Part shown: positions 51,360-60,040 of the stretch, in pieces
How the letters are laid out: each line of letters opens with the position of its first letter
Numbering within the stretch: position 1 is the stretch's first letter
Assembly (NCBI GenBank): GCA_045577415.1
Contig: JAZNII010000052.1
Span: 1-64,000 of the forward strand
Length of the DNA stretch: 64,000 nt
Direction of reading: 5' to 3'
DNA from: SVTX01 sp045577415
Lineage (GTDB): Bacteria; Bacillota; Clostridia; Oscillospirales; CAG-272
The notes under the pieces: generated by a model
The model's input: only the letters and a program-made list of their open reading frames with translations
What the model was told of the DNA's origin: nothing
Databases searched by the model: none
Made by a program: the position numbers and the translations under genes

Positions 51360-51734
51360 TTACTTCTTGTAGTACTTAGCTCCGCCAATCTCAATGTAAT
51401 CGCCGTTGTTGTCGTTACCTGCATTGTACTTCTTCTCGCCATTGAGAAGTCCTCTAATAAGAGAATACTCAACATCGAGGAAGCTGTCGGGTTCGGGAAG
51501 ATCAATGTCGATAGTAGGATTGCCTTCTTCATCCTCTCCCATTTCAAAGGTACCCTCAACAGTGGTCTTCTTGGAATCGCCATATGTAAGCTCGACCTTT
51601 TCACCGGAGAACTTAAGGGTAATGTCGTCATTACCGTAGGTTCCGCTGGGAGCGTTTGAGCAGGATGCGAACATAACGCACATCATAATAGCGACAAGTG
51701 AAATGGATACAATTCTAATAACAGTTTTTTTCAT
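51360..51734 (-). CDS. Small lipoprotein of unknown function
   Basis: A 124-residue exported protein. The signal peptide ends in FASC, so Cys25 is lipidated. The mature part, about 99 residues, is acidic and beta-rich (GTYGNDDITLKFSGEKVELTYG), with the pattern of a single small beta-sandwich and no catalytic motif. Repeats of the DITLKFSG type occur in clostridial lipoproteins with an unclear role. Monocistronic, ending at its own terminator. Confidence 0.72.
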   Translation of the reverse strand: MKKTVIRIVSISLVAIMMCVMFASCSNAPSGTYGNDDITLKFSGEKVELTYGDSKKTTVEGTFEMGEDEEGNPTIDIDLPEPDSFLDVEYSLIRGLLNGEKKYNAGNDNNGDYIEIGGAKYYKK

Positions 51735-51861
51735 AATAATTGTTCCTTTCTTAAACTGATATTTTTTGCTGGTAAACTCTTTCGTTTACATACTAATTAT
51801 AATCATTTTCGTGTCGTTTGTCAATAGTTTTTGTAAAAAACATATTAAAAAATGTTACGTT

Positions 51862-53451
51862 TTAACATTTATGTTGGCGATTTTTTATCTTATTGATAAC
51901 CTCAACGATCAGCGGGCCTGCAATAAATATTATGCATACGTACACCCAAGCGTTACCGATAACCGAATAAAGCGTTGTATCGCTACGCATCTCGATCGGA
52001 GCAGAAATATATCCTCTTTCAAGCGCACCAAGCTCCTCTACCACATTGCCCATAGGGTCTATTATGGACGAAATACCCGTGTTTGCGGAACGCACAACGT
52101 ATCTTCCGCTCTCAATCGCACGCAGGCGTGACTGACCGTTATGCATAGCAAGGGCGGCGCTATCGCTGAACCACGAGTCGTTCGTTGAAACGGCGATCAT
52201 TTCGGCTCCGTTATTGACCGAATCGTATATCACCTTTTCATAGATCGAATCAAAGCAGACCGCGCATCCAACGTTTCCCCACTCGCCGTCGATGACCACG
52301 CTCTCCTCTCCTGCCGAAAGGTCTTCGGAAAGCATATTGATGTCTGCCAAAGGCGGGAATATGGCGGTTACAAATTCACGCATAGGCACGAATTCGCCAA
52401 AGGGGACAAGTCTTTGCTTACTGTATACCGTTTCATTGACGCTACCGTCGCTTCTTATTTCCATAATGGAGTTTTTAAGCTGATCCGTTTTCTCATCACG
52501 AGTGAACACCGAGATTATTATAGTTATGTTATTCTCATTTGCCAGATCGGTGACCGCGTTATAGTACTTTTCCCTTTCTGTCAATACGATGGGCAGCGCC
52601 GTCTCGGGCCAGACGATCATCTCCGCGCCGTCTGCCGCCGCGCTTCGGGTCAGCTCCTCGTAAATTTTCAAAACCTCCTCGGTCTTGCCTCCCCATTTTT
52701 CTGTGGAGGATATATTTCCCTGCGCCGCCGCCGCGTGAACGGTCTCCTCACCCTCGCTATACGCAAGCGTGACCGAAAGACCTAACGCGAGATTGAGACA
52801 AAACAGAGATATAGCAGCAACAAGAGCAACCTTTCGGATACCCTGCTTGATTATCGCGATTGCAAGAAAAGCGTTTACCGCAACTATTACGAAGCTGATA
52901 AAATAAGATCCGAAAAGCGATGCGCTTCTGAGAAGCAGAGTGAAATTCACTTGTCCGAGAGACAATCTGCCCCACGGAACTCCCCACCATCCTATTGTCT
53001 GCCACCACTCGGCAACCACCCATAAGGACGCCATAAGAAGCGGCAAAAGGAATGTTTTTTTTCTTAGAAAATCAGTTCTTGTCACAATAACGAAAAGCAC
53101 GAAAGTAAGGGCGCTGAACACCGATTGAAGGAAAGCGAGACCAAAGCATCCGAGGGATACGATGATCAGAGAAACGCCGTTGGACACCCCCGCGAAATCC
53201 AAGGGATACATATAGTAGAACCAATGGAATGTCACGGCATAATAGCACATAAAGAACAGCATTCCCATTCTGTACGCCCTACCGAGCCTTGCTTTTTCGC
53301 CCTCTGCAAGCCACATAAGCGCCAGCGCCATTGGGACAAGCGACACCCACTGAAGAAATCCCAAAGACGGAAAGATCAGCGGCAGAGCCGTCAAAATTCC
53401 GCTTGGTATCAAGCATAACGGAATTTTATGTTTTGAAATAAAATTTTTCAT
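51862..53451 (-). CDS. lnt: Apolipoprotein N-acyltransferase Lnt
   Basis: A 529-residue membrane enzyme. About six membrane segments occupy the first 230 residues; a carbon-nitrogen hydrolase domain follows. The catalytic triad is visible: Glu in MIVWPETALP, Lys in YSKQRLVPFGE and Cys in VGCAVCFDSIYE. Lnt adds the third acyl chain to the N-terminus of diacylated lipoproteins. It is standard in Proteobacteria; its presence in a Clostridia-like genome is less usual. It starts 14 nt before the end of the pseudouridine synthase operon region and pairs with lgt at 27.7 kb. Confidence 0.93.
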   Translation of the reverse strand: MKNFISKHKIPLCLIPSGILTALPLIFPSLGFLQWVSLVPMALALMWLAEGEKARLGRAYRMGMLFFMCYYAVTFHWFYYMYPLDFAGVSNGVSLIIVSLGCFGLAFLQSVFSALTFVLFVIVTRTDFLRKKTFLLPLLMASLWVVAEWWQTIGWWGVPWGRLSLGQVNFTLLLRSASLFGSYFISFVIVAVNAFLAIAIIKQGIRKVALVAAISLFCLNLALGLSVTLAYSEGEETVHAAAAQGNISSTEKWGGKTEEVLKIYEELTRSAAADGAEMIVWPETALPIVLTEREKYYNAVTDLANENNITIIISVFTRDEKTDQLKNSIMEIRSDGSVNETVYSKQRLVPFGEFVPMREFVTAIFPPLADINMLSEDLSAGEESVVIDGEWGNVGCAVCFDSIYEKVIYDSVNNGAEMIAVSTNDSWFSDSAALAMHNGQSRLRAIESGRYVVRSANTGISSIIDPMGNVVEELGALERGYISAPIEMRSDTTLYSVIGNAWVYVCIIFIAGPLIVEVINKIKNRQHKC

Positions 53452-53465
53452 TCGAATTATCCTTT

Positions 53466-54467
53466 TTAGCGTTTTACACGCAGAATTTTTTCGATTTTTT
53501 CATAAGCGCCCGAGTATTCCTCGACGAACCAAATTTCGGATGGGTCAAGATTTACCTGCTTGCCCGAGAGGTAGCCGAGATAACCGTTATCCTTACCAAA
53601 ATCAAAGATCAATCGGTAGGAATAGAGGGCTTGATATTTATATCCTCTCGCACGGTCATCACGGTTAACACCGTACTTACCGTCGCCAAGCAAGGGATGT
53701 CCGATATGCGCCATGTGGGCGCGTATCTGGTGAGTTCTTCCCGTCACAAGCTCGACCTCAAGCAGTGAGCTATCCCTCCGCTCTGCAATGACCTTATATT
53801 TGGTTATTATATTCTTGTAGCCGTCTTTGGGTTTATCGGAAATGGTTACAAGATTGTCGTTGCTGTTCTTTTTGAGATAACCCGTCAGTGTGTCGGCAGA
53901 CTTTTGAGGTTTGCCGTGGACGGCGCAAAGATAGAACTTTCTTATCTCGTCGTTCTTTATCTTCTCGTTCATTACGCGGAGAGCCTCGGCATTTTTTGCC
54001 GCAATTACGATGCCACCCGTGTTTCTGTCGATACGGTTGCAAAGCGCAGGAGCAAATGACTGCTCCTCATCGGGGTCATATTCCCCTTTCTGAAAAAGAT
54101 ACGCCTTGATATGCATTATAAGGGTATTCTCCTTTGCGCTGTCATCCTCGTGGACGAGAACTCCGGGACGCTTGTTACACAGAATGATATTATCATCCTC
54201 GTAAACGATGTCAAGCTTGGGTGTGATACGGGAAAGCGCCCCATCATCCTGCTCGGGCGAACCAAAAAATTCATCTCTGATAAAGAGCTGGATCTCGTCG
54301 CCCTCAAGGAGTATCTGCTTCTGCTCACATCTCTTGCGGTTGACCTTTATTTTCTTGGTTCTTATGTACTTATACATAAGCGACGCAGGTAACCCCTTGA
54401 CCGCCTTCGTAAGAAATTTGTCAAGTCTCTGCCCCGCGTCGTTTTTGTTGATCTTTAATATTTGCAT
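53466..54467 (-). CDS. RluA-family pseudouridine synthase
   Basis: A 333-residue RNA pseudouridine synthase. Residues about 12-70 form an S4 RNA-binding domain (RLDKFLTKAVKGLP). The catalytic motif NRIDRNTGGIV holds the essential Asp, and VTGRTHQIRAH and PLLGDGKYG follow as in RluC/RluD. Which uridines in 23S rRNA it modifies cannot be told; the RluC-like spacing makes 955, 2504 and 2580 candidates by homology only. It begins 8 nt after upp, on the same strand. Confidence 0.93.
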   Translation of the reverse strand: MQILKINKNDAGQRLDKFLTKAVKGLPASLMYKYIRTKKIKVNRKRCEQKQILLEGDEIQLFIRDEFFGSPEQDDGALSRITPKLDIVYEDDNIILCNKRPGVLVHEDDSAKENTLIMHIKAYLFQKGEYDPDEEQSFAPALCNRIDRNTGGIVIAAKNAEALRVMNEKIKNDEIRKFYLCAVHGKPQKSADTLTGYLKKNSNDNLVTISDKPKDGYKNIITKYKVIAERRDSSLLEVELVTGRTHQIRAHMAHIGHPLLGDGKYGVNRDDRARGYKYQALYSYRLIFDFGKDNGYLGYLSGKQVNLDPSEIWFVEEYSGAYEKIEKILRVKR

Positions 54468-54475
54468 AGTTAGCC

Positions 54476-55105
54476 TTAGAGCGTTCCGAATATTCTATCT
54501 CCTGCGTCGCCGAGACCGGGAACGATGTATGCGTGGTCGTTGAGCTTTTCATCGAGGGCGGCGGTATATATATCGACGTCGGGATGATCTGCCTGAACCT
54601 TTGCGACTCCTTCGGGAGCTGCAACGAGGCACATAAACTTGATATGCTTGCATCCCGTCTCCTTGAGCTTAGTCAGCGCGTCGCTTGCCGAGCCGCCTGT
54701 AGCCAGCATAGGATCAACGAGAATAACTATTCTCTGATCGATGTCGGCGGGGAGCTTGCAGTAATATGTAATGGGAAGATGAGTTTCGGGGTCACGGTAG
54801 AGTCCGATATGACCGACCTTGGCAACGGGAACGAGGTCAAGGAGACCGTCAACCATACCGATTCCCGCGCGGAGAATAGGAACGATAGCAAGCTTTTTAC
54901 CCGAGATGGTGTAAGCCTTGGTCTTCTGAATGGGGGTCTCGATAGTGATCTCCTCAAGAGGAAGGTCGCGTGTCAACTCGTAGCCCATAAGCATAGCGAT
55001 CTCGTTAAGCAGCTCGCGGAAATCCTTGGAGCCTGTCTTTTTGTTTCTCATAATAGAAAGCTTGTGCTGTATCAGGGGATGATCTACCACGTGAAGTGTA
55101 CTCAT
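54476..55105 (-). CDS. upp: Uracil phosphoribosyltransferase
   Basis: A 209-residue Upp, the usual length, which salvages uracil with PRPP to UMP. The PRPP-binding loop is LVDPMLATGGSASDA and the uracil loop is GLGDAGDRIFGT. ILRAGIGMVDGL and HIGLYRD are typical. The start at 55105 has AAAGGA upstream; a longer frame overlaps the promoter at 55150-55178. Confidence 0.97.
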   Translation of the reverse strand: MSTLHVVDHPLIQHKLSIMRNKKTGSKDFRELLNEIAMLMGYELTRDLPLEEITIETPIQKTKAYTISGKKLAIVPILRAGIGMVDGLLDLVPVAKVGHIGLYRDPETHLPITYYCKLPADIDQRIVILVDPMLATGGSASDALTKLKETGCKHIKFMCLVAAPEGVAKVQADHPDVDIYTAALDEKLNDHAYIVPGLGDAGDRIFGTL

Positions 55106-55149
55106 ACTTATTTTCCTTTCTGTGTGGACAGATTTTATATTCTCCAATA

Positions 55150-55178
55150 ATTATAACTCATTATTCTCTCTTTTTCAA
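55150..55178 (-). promoter_or_regulatory. Sigma-A promoter of upp
   Basis: On the minus strand TTGAAA (55173-55178), 17 bp, TATAAT (55150-55155). Confidence 0.8.
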
Positions 55179-55225
55179 GTCTTTTTTGCAAATTGAGAGA
55201 AAAAGATCGTTTTTAAGGATTACTA

Positions 55226-55254
55226 TTGACTTTTATTTTTTGCTGTTGTATAAT
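55226..55254 (+). promoter_or_regulatory. Sigma-A promoter of the esterase/mtaB operon
   Basis: TTGACT (55226-55231), 17 bp, TATAAT (55249-55254), 40 bp before the ATG. Confidence 0.8.
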
Positions 55255-55293
55255 TTTATTATATTATCAGATTTTGAAAGCGAGTAAAATGTT

Positions 55294-56763
55294 ATGAATG
55301 ATTCTGTCGCTCTGCCCGAAAACGGCTCTGTTGAAGCTACGGAAATAAAAGCGAACACTTGGCACTCTCCCGAATTTAAAGTGTCGGGACTTTTCGCGTC
55401 CCACATGGTACTGCAAAGAGAAAAGCCCATCAAAATATGGGGATTTTCGCAAAAAGTCGGAACAAAAGTAGCAGGTCACTTTATGGGCGAGACCTCCACG
55501 GCTACCGTTGGCGAGGACAACCGCTTTGAGCTTGTTTTCTCCGCGCGTCCCGTATGCACCGAGCCGCAGGTTATGGTAATCTCCGACGAATTTGAGCATA
55601 TTGTTACTCTTGAAGATATACTTATTGGAGATGTATGGATCATCGGCGGTCAATCTAACGCCGAGCTGCATTTAGCGTCTTGTATGCCGTTGACTCCAAG
55701 CGTAGAATTTGACGAGAACGACAATTTCCGTCTCTTTTCTCAAGCGCAAAGTTCAGCAAAGGCGCGTTCCTTTGAGATAGACTATCCCGAACCCGATATA
55801 ATCAATCCCGATTGGACTTGGAGCCGTCCCAACGAGAAAAGCTCACTCGGCTTTTCTGCGATCGGTTGGTTTTTTGCCAAAGAGATGTCAAAGCATATCG
55901 GAGTGCCGCTTGGCATGGTTATGATGGCGGCAGGCGGCGCGTGTCTGCGTGAGCTGATGCCCACCGAGCTTGCAAGCTCTCTCGGCTACACCAAGGGTGC
56001 AAACGTCCGCATCGGCGGCTACTACGACACGCTCATCAACCCCATAGTTCCTTTGTCCTTCAAGGCGCAAATCTATTTTCAGGGTGAGAGCGAGGGCGTT
56101 TGGAAGGACTGCGCCGACAGATACGACACCGACCTCAAAGCTTATTTTGAGGACGAACGCCGCCGCTTCGGTCAGCATTTCCCCGTATACAACGTTCAGC
56201 TTTCCAGCTATGGCGAAAACTGCTTCAATTACTTCCCCTCTCTCGACATCGTGCGTGTAAAACAGTTTGACGCGCTCTCGATCATCCCCGACATGACGCT
56301 TACCGTTGATATGGACCTTGGCTCTCCCGAGGGCTTCGACTGGGCGCACTCGCCCCGAAAGCTTGAGCTTGCAGAGCGACTTGCCAGACTTGCTCTCGCT
56401 AAGGAATACGGCGTGGGAAAGGTGGTTGACGCGGTCTCTCCCCGTCCTATCTGCGCCTCCCTTTCCGATGACAAAAAGGAGATCGTTATTGACTTTACCG
56501 ACCTCGGCACGGGACTTATCGTGACGGGACAAGATCCCAAAAACAGCGTCGGTCTACCCGTAGCTGGCTTCTCGGTCGGTCCTTACGATGACAGAAAGTC
56601 CGCTGAAGCCAAGATAAGCTCACGCGGTCAGGTCACCGTCACCGTTCCCGACGGCGCTGACACAAGCCGTGTTAACTACTGCTTCTCGATCATCACAGAA
56701 CCCGAGCTTTACAACGGTAACAATCTGCCATGCCCCGCGTTTTCCATTAAAGTTTCGCAGTAA
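55294..56763 (+). CDS. Sialate O-acetylesterase-like SGNH hydrolase
   Basis: A 489-residue esterase-like protein. The motif IGGQSNAEL holds the putative nucleophile Ser in GQSN, and YFQGESEGVW is the oxyanion part; the fold matches the SASA/DUF303 group of carbohydrate deacetylases. No signal peptide is visible, so it would act in the cytoplasm, for example on imported sugar acetates. The C-terminal 130 residues look beta-rich (jelly-roll). The ribosome binding site is weak. The mtaB gene follows 11 nt after the stop, so the pair shares a transcript although their roles are unrelated. Confidence 0.85.
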   Translation: MNDSVALPENGSVEATEIKANTWHSPEFKVSGLFASHMVLQREKPIKIWGFSQKVGTKVAGHFMGETSTATVGEDNRFELVFSARPVCTEPQVMVISDEFEHIVTLEDILIGDVWIIGGQSNAELHLASCMPLTPSVEFDENDNFRLFSQAQSSAKARSFEIDYPEPDIINPDWTWSRPNEKSSLGFSAIGWFFAKEMSKHIGVPLGMVMMAAGGACLRELMPTELASSLGYTKGANVRIGGYYDTLINPIVPLSFKAQIYFQGESEGVWKDCADRYDTDLKAYFEDERRRFGQHFPVYNVQLSSYGENCFNYFPSLDIVRVKQFDALSIIPDMTLTVDMDLGSPEGFDWAHSPRKLELAERLARLALAKEYGVGKVVDAVSPRPICASLSDDKKEIVIDFTDLGTGLIVTGQDPKNSVGLPVAGFSVGPYDDRKSAEAKISSRGQVTVTVPDGADTSRVNYCFSIITEPELYNGNNLPCPAFSIKVSQ

Positions 56764-56774
56764 TGGAGATCATT

Positions 56775-58094
56775 ATGGATAAAAAGATAACGGTCGGCAT
56801 CCTTACTTTAGGATGCAAGGTCAATCAATACGAAAGCGAAGCAATCGCGGAAACCCTTACGGACAAAGGCTTTATTATAAGCCCTCACTCTGAAAAATGC
56901 GGCGCTTATATAATCAACACCTGCACTGTCACCGCAGAGTCGGACAGAAAAGCGAGGCAGATGATAAGGCGTATGATAACGAAAAATCCCGAAGCCTACA
57001 TACTGGTCACGGGATGTTATTCCCAAGTCTCCCCCAACGAGGTAGCGGAGATCAAGGGTGTAGACTATATCTGCGGAAGCTCAAACAAAATGACCGTGGT
57101 TGACGTTCTTTGTGAGTTAGCCGAGCGCGGCAGAAAAAACGACATTTGTGAAATATCTGTTCCCGAGCTTAACGAATCGAGCTTTGAACCGATGTCTATC
57201 CGTCGCTTCGACCGCACGCGCGCTTACGTTAAGATCGAGGACGGTTGCGAGTCAAAATGCGCCTACTGCACCATCCCCGCCTCACGCGGACCTATACGCT
57301 CAAAGCCTTTTTCCGAGGTCATAGACGAGGTAAAGACACTTACCGAAAACGGCGTACGCGAGGTGGTGCTTACGGGCATCGAGACCGGCTCATACGGCAG
57401 AGACCTGCCCGAAAACGAGAATTTCGCTTCTCTGCTTGCCGCCATCGACAAAATTGACGGCGTCGGCAGAGTTCGTACAGGCTCTCTTGACCCAACGGTG
57501 ATAAAGCCCTCGTTTGTTGAGACTATACGCGATCTCAAATCGCTCTGCCCCCATTTTCATCTGTCGCTTCAAAGCGGCAGCAGCAAGATCCTCGCCTCGA
57601 TGAAGCGCAAATACAACGCCGATCAAGCGCTGGCTTGCATCGAAAGATTGCGCGATGCTATCCCCGACTTAAAGCTTACCACCGACGTGATCGTCGGCTT
57701 CCCGGGTGAAACCGAGGAGGATTTTATTGAGAGCTGTGAATTTGCTCGCCGAGCAAGGTTTTTGATGATACACGTATTCCCTTACTCCAAAAGGAAAGGC
57801 ACAGTAGCGGCAGAAATGAAGGGACAGATCCCCGAAGCCGTCAAAAAGGAGCGAGTGGCTACCCTTTCACAGATCAGCCGCGAGATCCGTGCTGAAATTC
57901 TTGACGAAAAGATTACTGAGGACAGACCTGTCGAGGTGCTTTTCGAGACCTGCGAGGGCGGATTTGCTCACGGTCACACCGCAGACTTTATTGAGGTCAG
58001 AGTTAAAACCGACAAAAAGCTTCACGGACTTTTCCGCTCCGTCAAGCTGATTTCTCACGACGGAGACGTCTGCGAGGGAGTTTTCGTTGAATAA
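56775..58094 (+). CDS. mtaB: tRNA t6A37 methylthiotransferase MtaB
   Basis: A 439-residue radical-SAM methylthiotransferase that converts t6A37 to ms2t6A37 in tRNAs reading ANN codons. The N-terminal domain has TLGCKVNQYES, NTCTVT and TGCYSQ; the radical-SAM motif is CESKCAYC; a TRAM domain ends the protein. LGCKVNQYE and GCESKCAYC place it with MtaB rather than MiaB, which is encoded at 24.7 kb. The start at 56775 has GGAG 6 nt upstream; the in-frame ATG at 56763 overlaps that site. Confidence 0.95.
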   Translation: MDKKITVGILTLGCKVNQYESEAIAETLTDKGFIISPHSEKCGAYIINTCTVTAESDRKARQMIRRMITKNPEAYILVTGCYSQVSPNEVAEIKGVDYICGSSNKMTVVDVLCELAERGRKNDICEISVPELNESSFEPMSIRRFDRTRAYVKIEDGCESKCAYCTIPASRGPIRSKPFSEVIDEVKTLTENGVREVVLTGIETGSYGRDLPENENFASLLAAIDKIDGVGRVRTGSLDPTVIKPSFVETIRDLKSLCPHFHLSLQSGSSKILASMKRKYNADQALACIERLRDAIPDLKLTTDVIVGFPGETEEDFIESCEFARRARFLMIHVFPYSKRKGTVAAEMKGQIPEAVKKERVATLSQISREIRAEILDEKITEDRPVEVLFETCEGGFAHGHTADFIEVRVKTDKKLHGLFRSVKLISHDGDVCEGVFVE

Positions 58095-58200
58095 GATATA
58101 ATAATTAGTGAGAAAAGCATATAAAAATCTTTGATTTCATCTGCTTTTTAGTGTTTATTTGTAAAAAACAAAAAAATTTGAAATATTTTTCAAAAAACTA

Positions 58201-58229
58201 TTGCAATTTAGAAAAAAGTATGATATAAT
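58201..58229 (+). promoter_or_regulatory. Sigma-A promoter of rpmB
   Basis: TTGCAA (58201-58206), 17 bp, TATAAT (58224-58229); AAGGAGG precedes the ATG. Confidence 0.8.
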
Positions 58230-58296
58230 ATCGAAGTTGCATAATGTATAACAAATTCTATTAATAGATTGCAAGAAATTGCAAGGAGGTAAAATC

Positions 58297-58482
58297 ATGG
58301 CAAAGTGCAGTGTTTGTGGAAAAGGTGTTGTTTTCGGTCAGAACGTTTCTCACTCTAACCGTAAGACCAACAGAACCTGGAAGCCCAATATCCGTAAGGT
58401 AAAGGCAATCGTTGACGGTACTCCTAAGACCGTTGCTGTTTGCTCTCGTTGCCTTCGTTCCGGCAAGGTTAACCGCGCTTAA
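58297..58482 (+). CDS. rpmB: 50S ribosomal protein L28
   Basis: A 61-residue L28. It begins MAKCSVCGKGVVFGQNVSHS, the usual start, and has two Cys pairs (CSVC, CSRC) so this is the zinc-binding form. The start at 58297 follows AAGGAGG. A terminator and a DUF6873-like gene follow. Confidence 0.97.
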   Translation: MAKCSVCGKGVVFGQNVSHSNRKTNRTWKPNIRKVKAIVDGTPKTVAVCSRCLRSGKVNRA

Positions 58483-58511
58483 TTCGGTTAAAGGTTCATA
58501 TTTTTCAAAGT

Positions 58512-58535
58512 GGGTGCGTGGTGACGCACCCTTTT
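58512..58535 (+). terminator. Intrinsic terminator after rpmB
   Basis: GGGTGCGT (58512-58519) pairs with ACGCACCC (58524-58531), followed by T4. Confidence 0.82.
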
Positions 58536-58562
58536 GCATTTCAATTTTTTGCGGAGGACGAA

Positions 58563-59270
58563 ATGTACGTTATCACAGACAACAGAATAGATAATTCCTC
58601 CCTGCGAACTCTGCAAAAGGAGGGCTTTGAGGCGATACTGCTCCCCCCTGCAAACTATCTGCAAGCGGGCGTTGCAGGTCACACCGATATGCTGATTTTT
58701 ATAGGGTTTGGACGGCTTTTCTGTCATAAAAATTATTATGACAGCAACCGAGAGCTTATAGAACACATCGGCAAAGTTTCGGGACTTGAATTGACTCTAT
58801 CCGACGAGCCGACGGGCGCAAAATACCCTCTTGACGTGCTTTTTAACGCGTGTCTTGTGGGAAATAAGCTTATCTGCAACGAAAAAACCGTGTCAAGGCT
58901 GATACTTGAAGCCGCAAAAACGCAGAATTACAAGATAATAAACGTACCGCAGGGATATACAAAATGCTCGGTCTGCGTGGTGTCTGAAAACGCGATAATT
59001 ACCGCAGACAAGGCAATAGCGGAGGCTTGCAGATCAGAAAAAATCGACGTTCTCACGGTTTCCGAGGGGCATATTTCCCTGCCGCCCTATAATTTCGGCT
59101 TCATCGGCGGCTCAAGCGGTTTATGCGGCGATAAGATCTATTTCTGCGGCTCTCTTGACACCCATTCCGATGGCGACGCAATAAGGAGTTTTTGCAAAAA
59201 GCACAAAAAAAATGCCGTTTCTCTGTCGGACGGCGAGCTGCAGGATGTGGGAAGCTTATTCTTTATATAA
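58563..59270 (+). CDS. DUF6873-like (GME-fold) protein
   Basis: A 235-residue soluble protein. It resembles the DUF6873 group, which is grouped with the guanidino-modifying-enzyme (pentein) fold. Repeating segments such as ICNEKTVSRLIL, NVPQGYTKCSVCVVSENAIITAD and FIGGSSGLCGDKIYF, each with a small-residue turn and a beta strand, fit the pseudo-fivefold fold. Catalytic Cys, His and Asp of active penteins are not all clearly present, so it may be non-enzymatic. GGAGGACG precedes the ATG at 58563. Its role is unknown. Confidence 0.72.
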   Translation: MYVITDNRIDNSSLRTLQKEGFEAILLPPANYLQAGVAGHTDMLIFIGFGRLFCHKNYYDSNRELIEHIGKVSGLELTLSDEPTGAKYPLDVLFNACLVGNKLICNEKTVSRLILEAAKTQNYKIINVPQGYTKCSVCVVSENAIITADKAIAEACRSEKIDVLTVSEGHISLPPYNFGFIGGSSGLCGDKIYFCGSLDTHSDGDAIRSFCKKHKKNAVSLSDGELQDVGSLFFI

Positions 59271-59345
59271 CAAAAACTATTGACCGTAGTAAGATAAACT
59301 AACAAAAAAACAACTCATTTGTTTGAAAGAATTTTTGAAAAGGGG

Positions 59346-59383
59346 TGCGGGGGAAAACTTTTTCTAAAAAGTTTTCCCCCGCA
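59346..59383 (-). terminator. Large hairpin after rubrerythrin (repeat family)
   Basis: A perfect 18-bp stem TGCGGGGGAAAACTTTTT (59346-59363) pairs with 59366-59383. It lies 16 nt beyond the rubrerythrin stop. It shares the G5A3 base and flanking TTTTTGAAAA text with the hairpin at 31502-31545. Confidence 0.8.
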
Positions 59384-59399
59384 TTCTTTTATAAAATAA

Positions 59400-59939
59400 T
59401 CAATAATTCTCTTCGTGAAGCTCGAAGTAGCTCTGAGGATGTGCGCAAGTGGGACAGATCTGGGGAGCTTTAGTACCAACCACGATATGACCGCAGTTAC
59501 GGCACTCCCATACCTTGACCTCGCTCTTTTCGAAAACCTGAGCGGTCTCAACGTTCTTGAGCAGTGCGCGATATCTTTCCTCATGGTGCTTCTCGATTGC
59601 AGCTACCATGCGGAACTTTGCAGCAAGCGCGGTAAATCCTTCTTCTTCGGCGGTCTTTGCAAAGCCCTCGTACATATCGGTCCACTCATAGTTCTCGCCA
59701 TCAGCAGCGTTTGCAAGGTTCCACGCGGTGTCGCCGATTCCATCAAGCTCCTTGAGCCAGAGCTTAGCATGCTCCTTCTCGTTGTCGGCGGTCTTTAAGA
59801 AAAGAGCCGCGATCTGCTCGTATCCTTCCTTCTTTGCCTTAGAAGCAAAGTAGGTGTACTTATTTCTTGCCTGAGATTCACCCGCGAATGCCGCAAGAAG
59901 ATTAGCTTCGGTTTTAGTGCCTGCGTATTTGTTTGCCAT
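59400..59939 (-). CDS. Rubrerythrin
   Basis: A 179-residue rubrerythrin that reduces hydrogen peroxide in anaerobes. The ferritin-like diiron helices have the ligands in AGESQARNKYTYFA, DNEKEHAK and EKHHEERYR, and the C-terminal rubredoxin-like domain has CRNCGH and CPTCAHP. Length is normal. The start at 59939 has GGAGG upstream. It is monocistronic from the promoter at 59990-60018. Together with the flavodiiron protein it suggests an oxygen-stressed anaerobe. Confidence 0.96.
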   Translation of the reverse strand: MANKYAGTKTEANLLAAFAGESQARNKYTYFASKAKKEGYEQIAALFLKTADNEKEHAKLWLKELDGIGDTAWNLANAADGENYEWTDMYEGFAKTAEEEGFTALAAKFRMVAAIEKHHEERYRALLKNVETAQVFEKSEVKVWECRNCGHIVVGTKAPQICPTCAHPQSYFELHEENY

Positions 59940-59989
59940 AATATAATTCCTCCGTTTAAACATTATGAGAATTTATTCTCTATAGAAAA

Positions 59990-60018
59990 AATATAGCATA
60001 AATTTTTCTTATTGTCAA
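59990..60018 (-). promoter_or_regulatory. Sigma-A promoter of rubrerythrin
   Basis: On the minus strand TTGACA (60013-60018), 17 bp, TATATT (59990-59995). Confidence 0.8.
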
Positions 60019-60040
60019 TATTTTTGCCAATTTTTTATTT

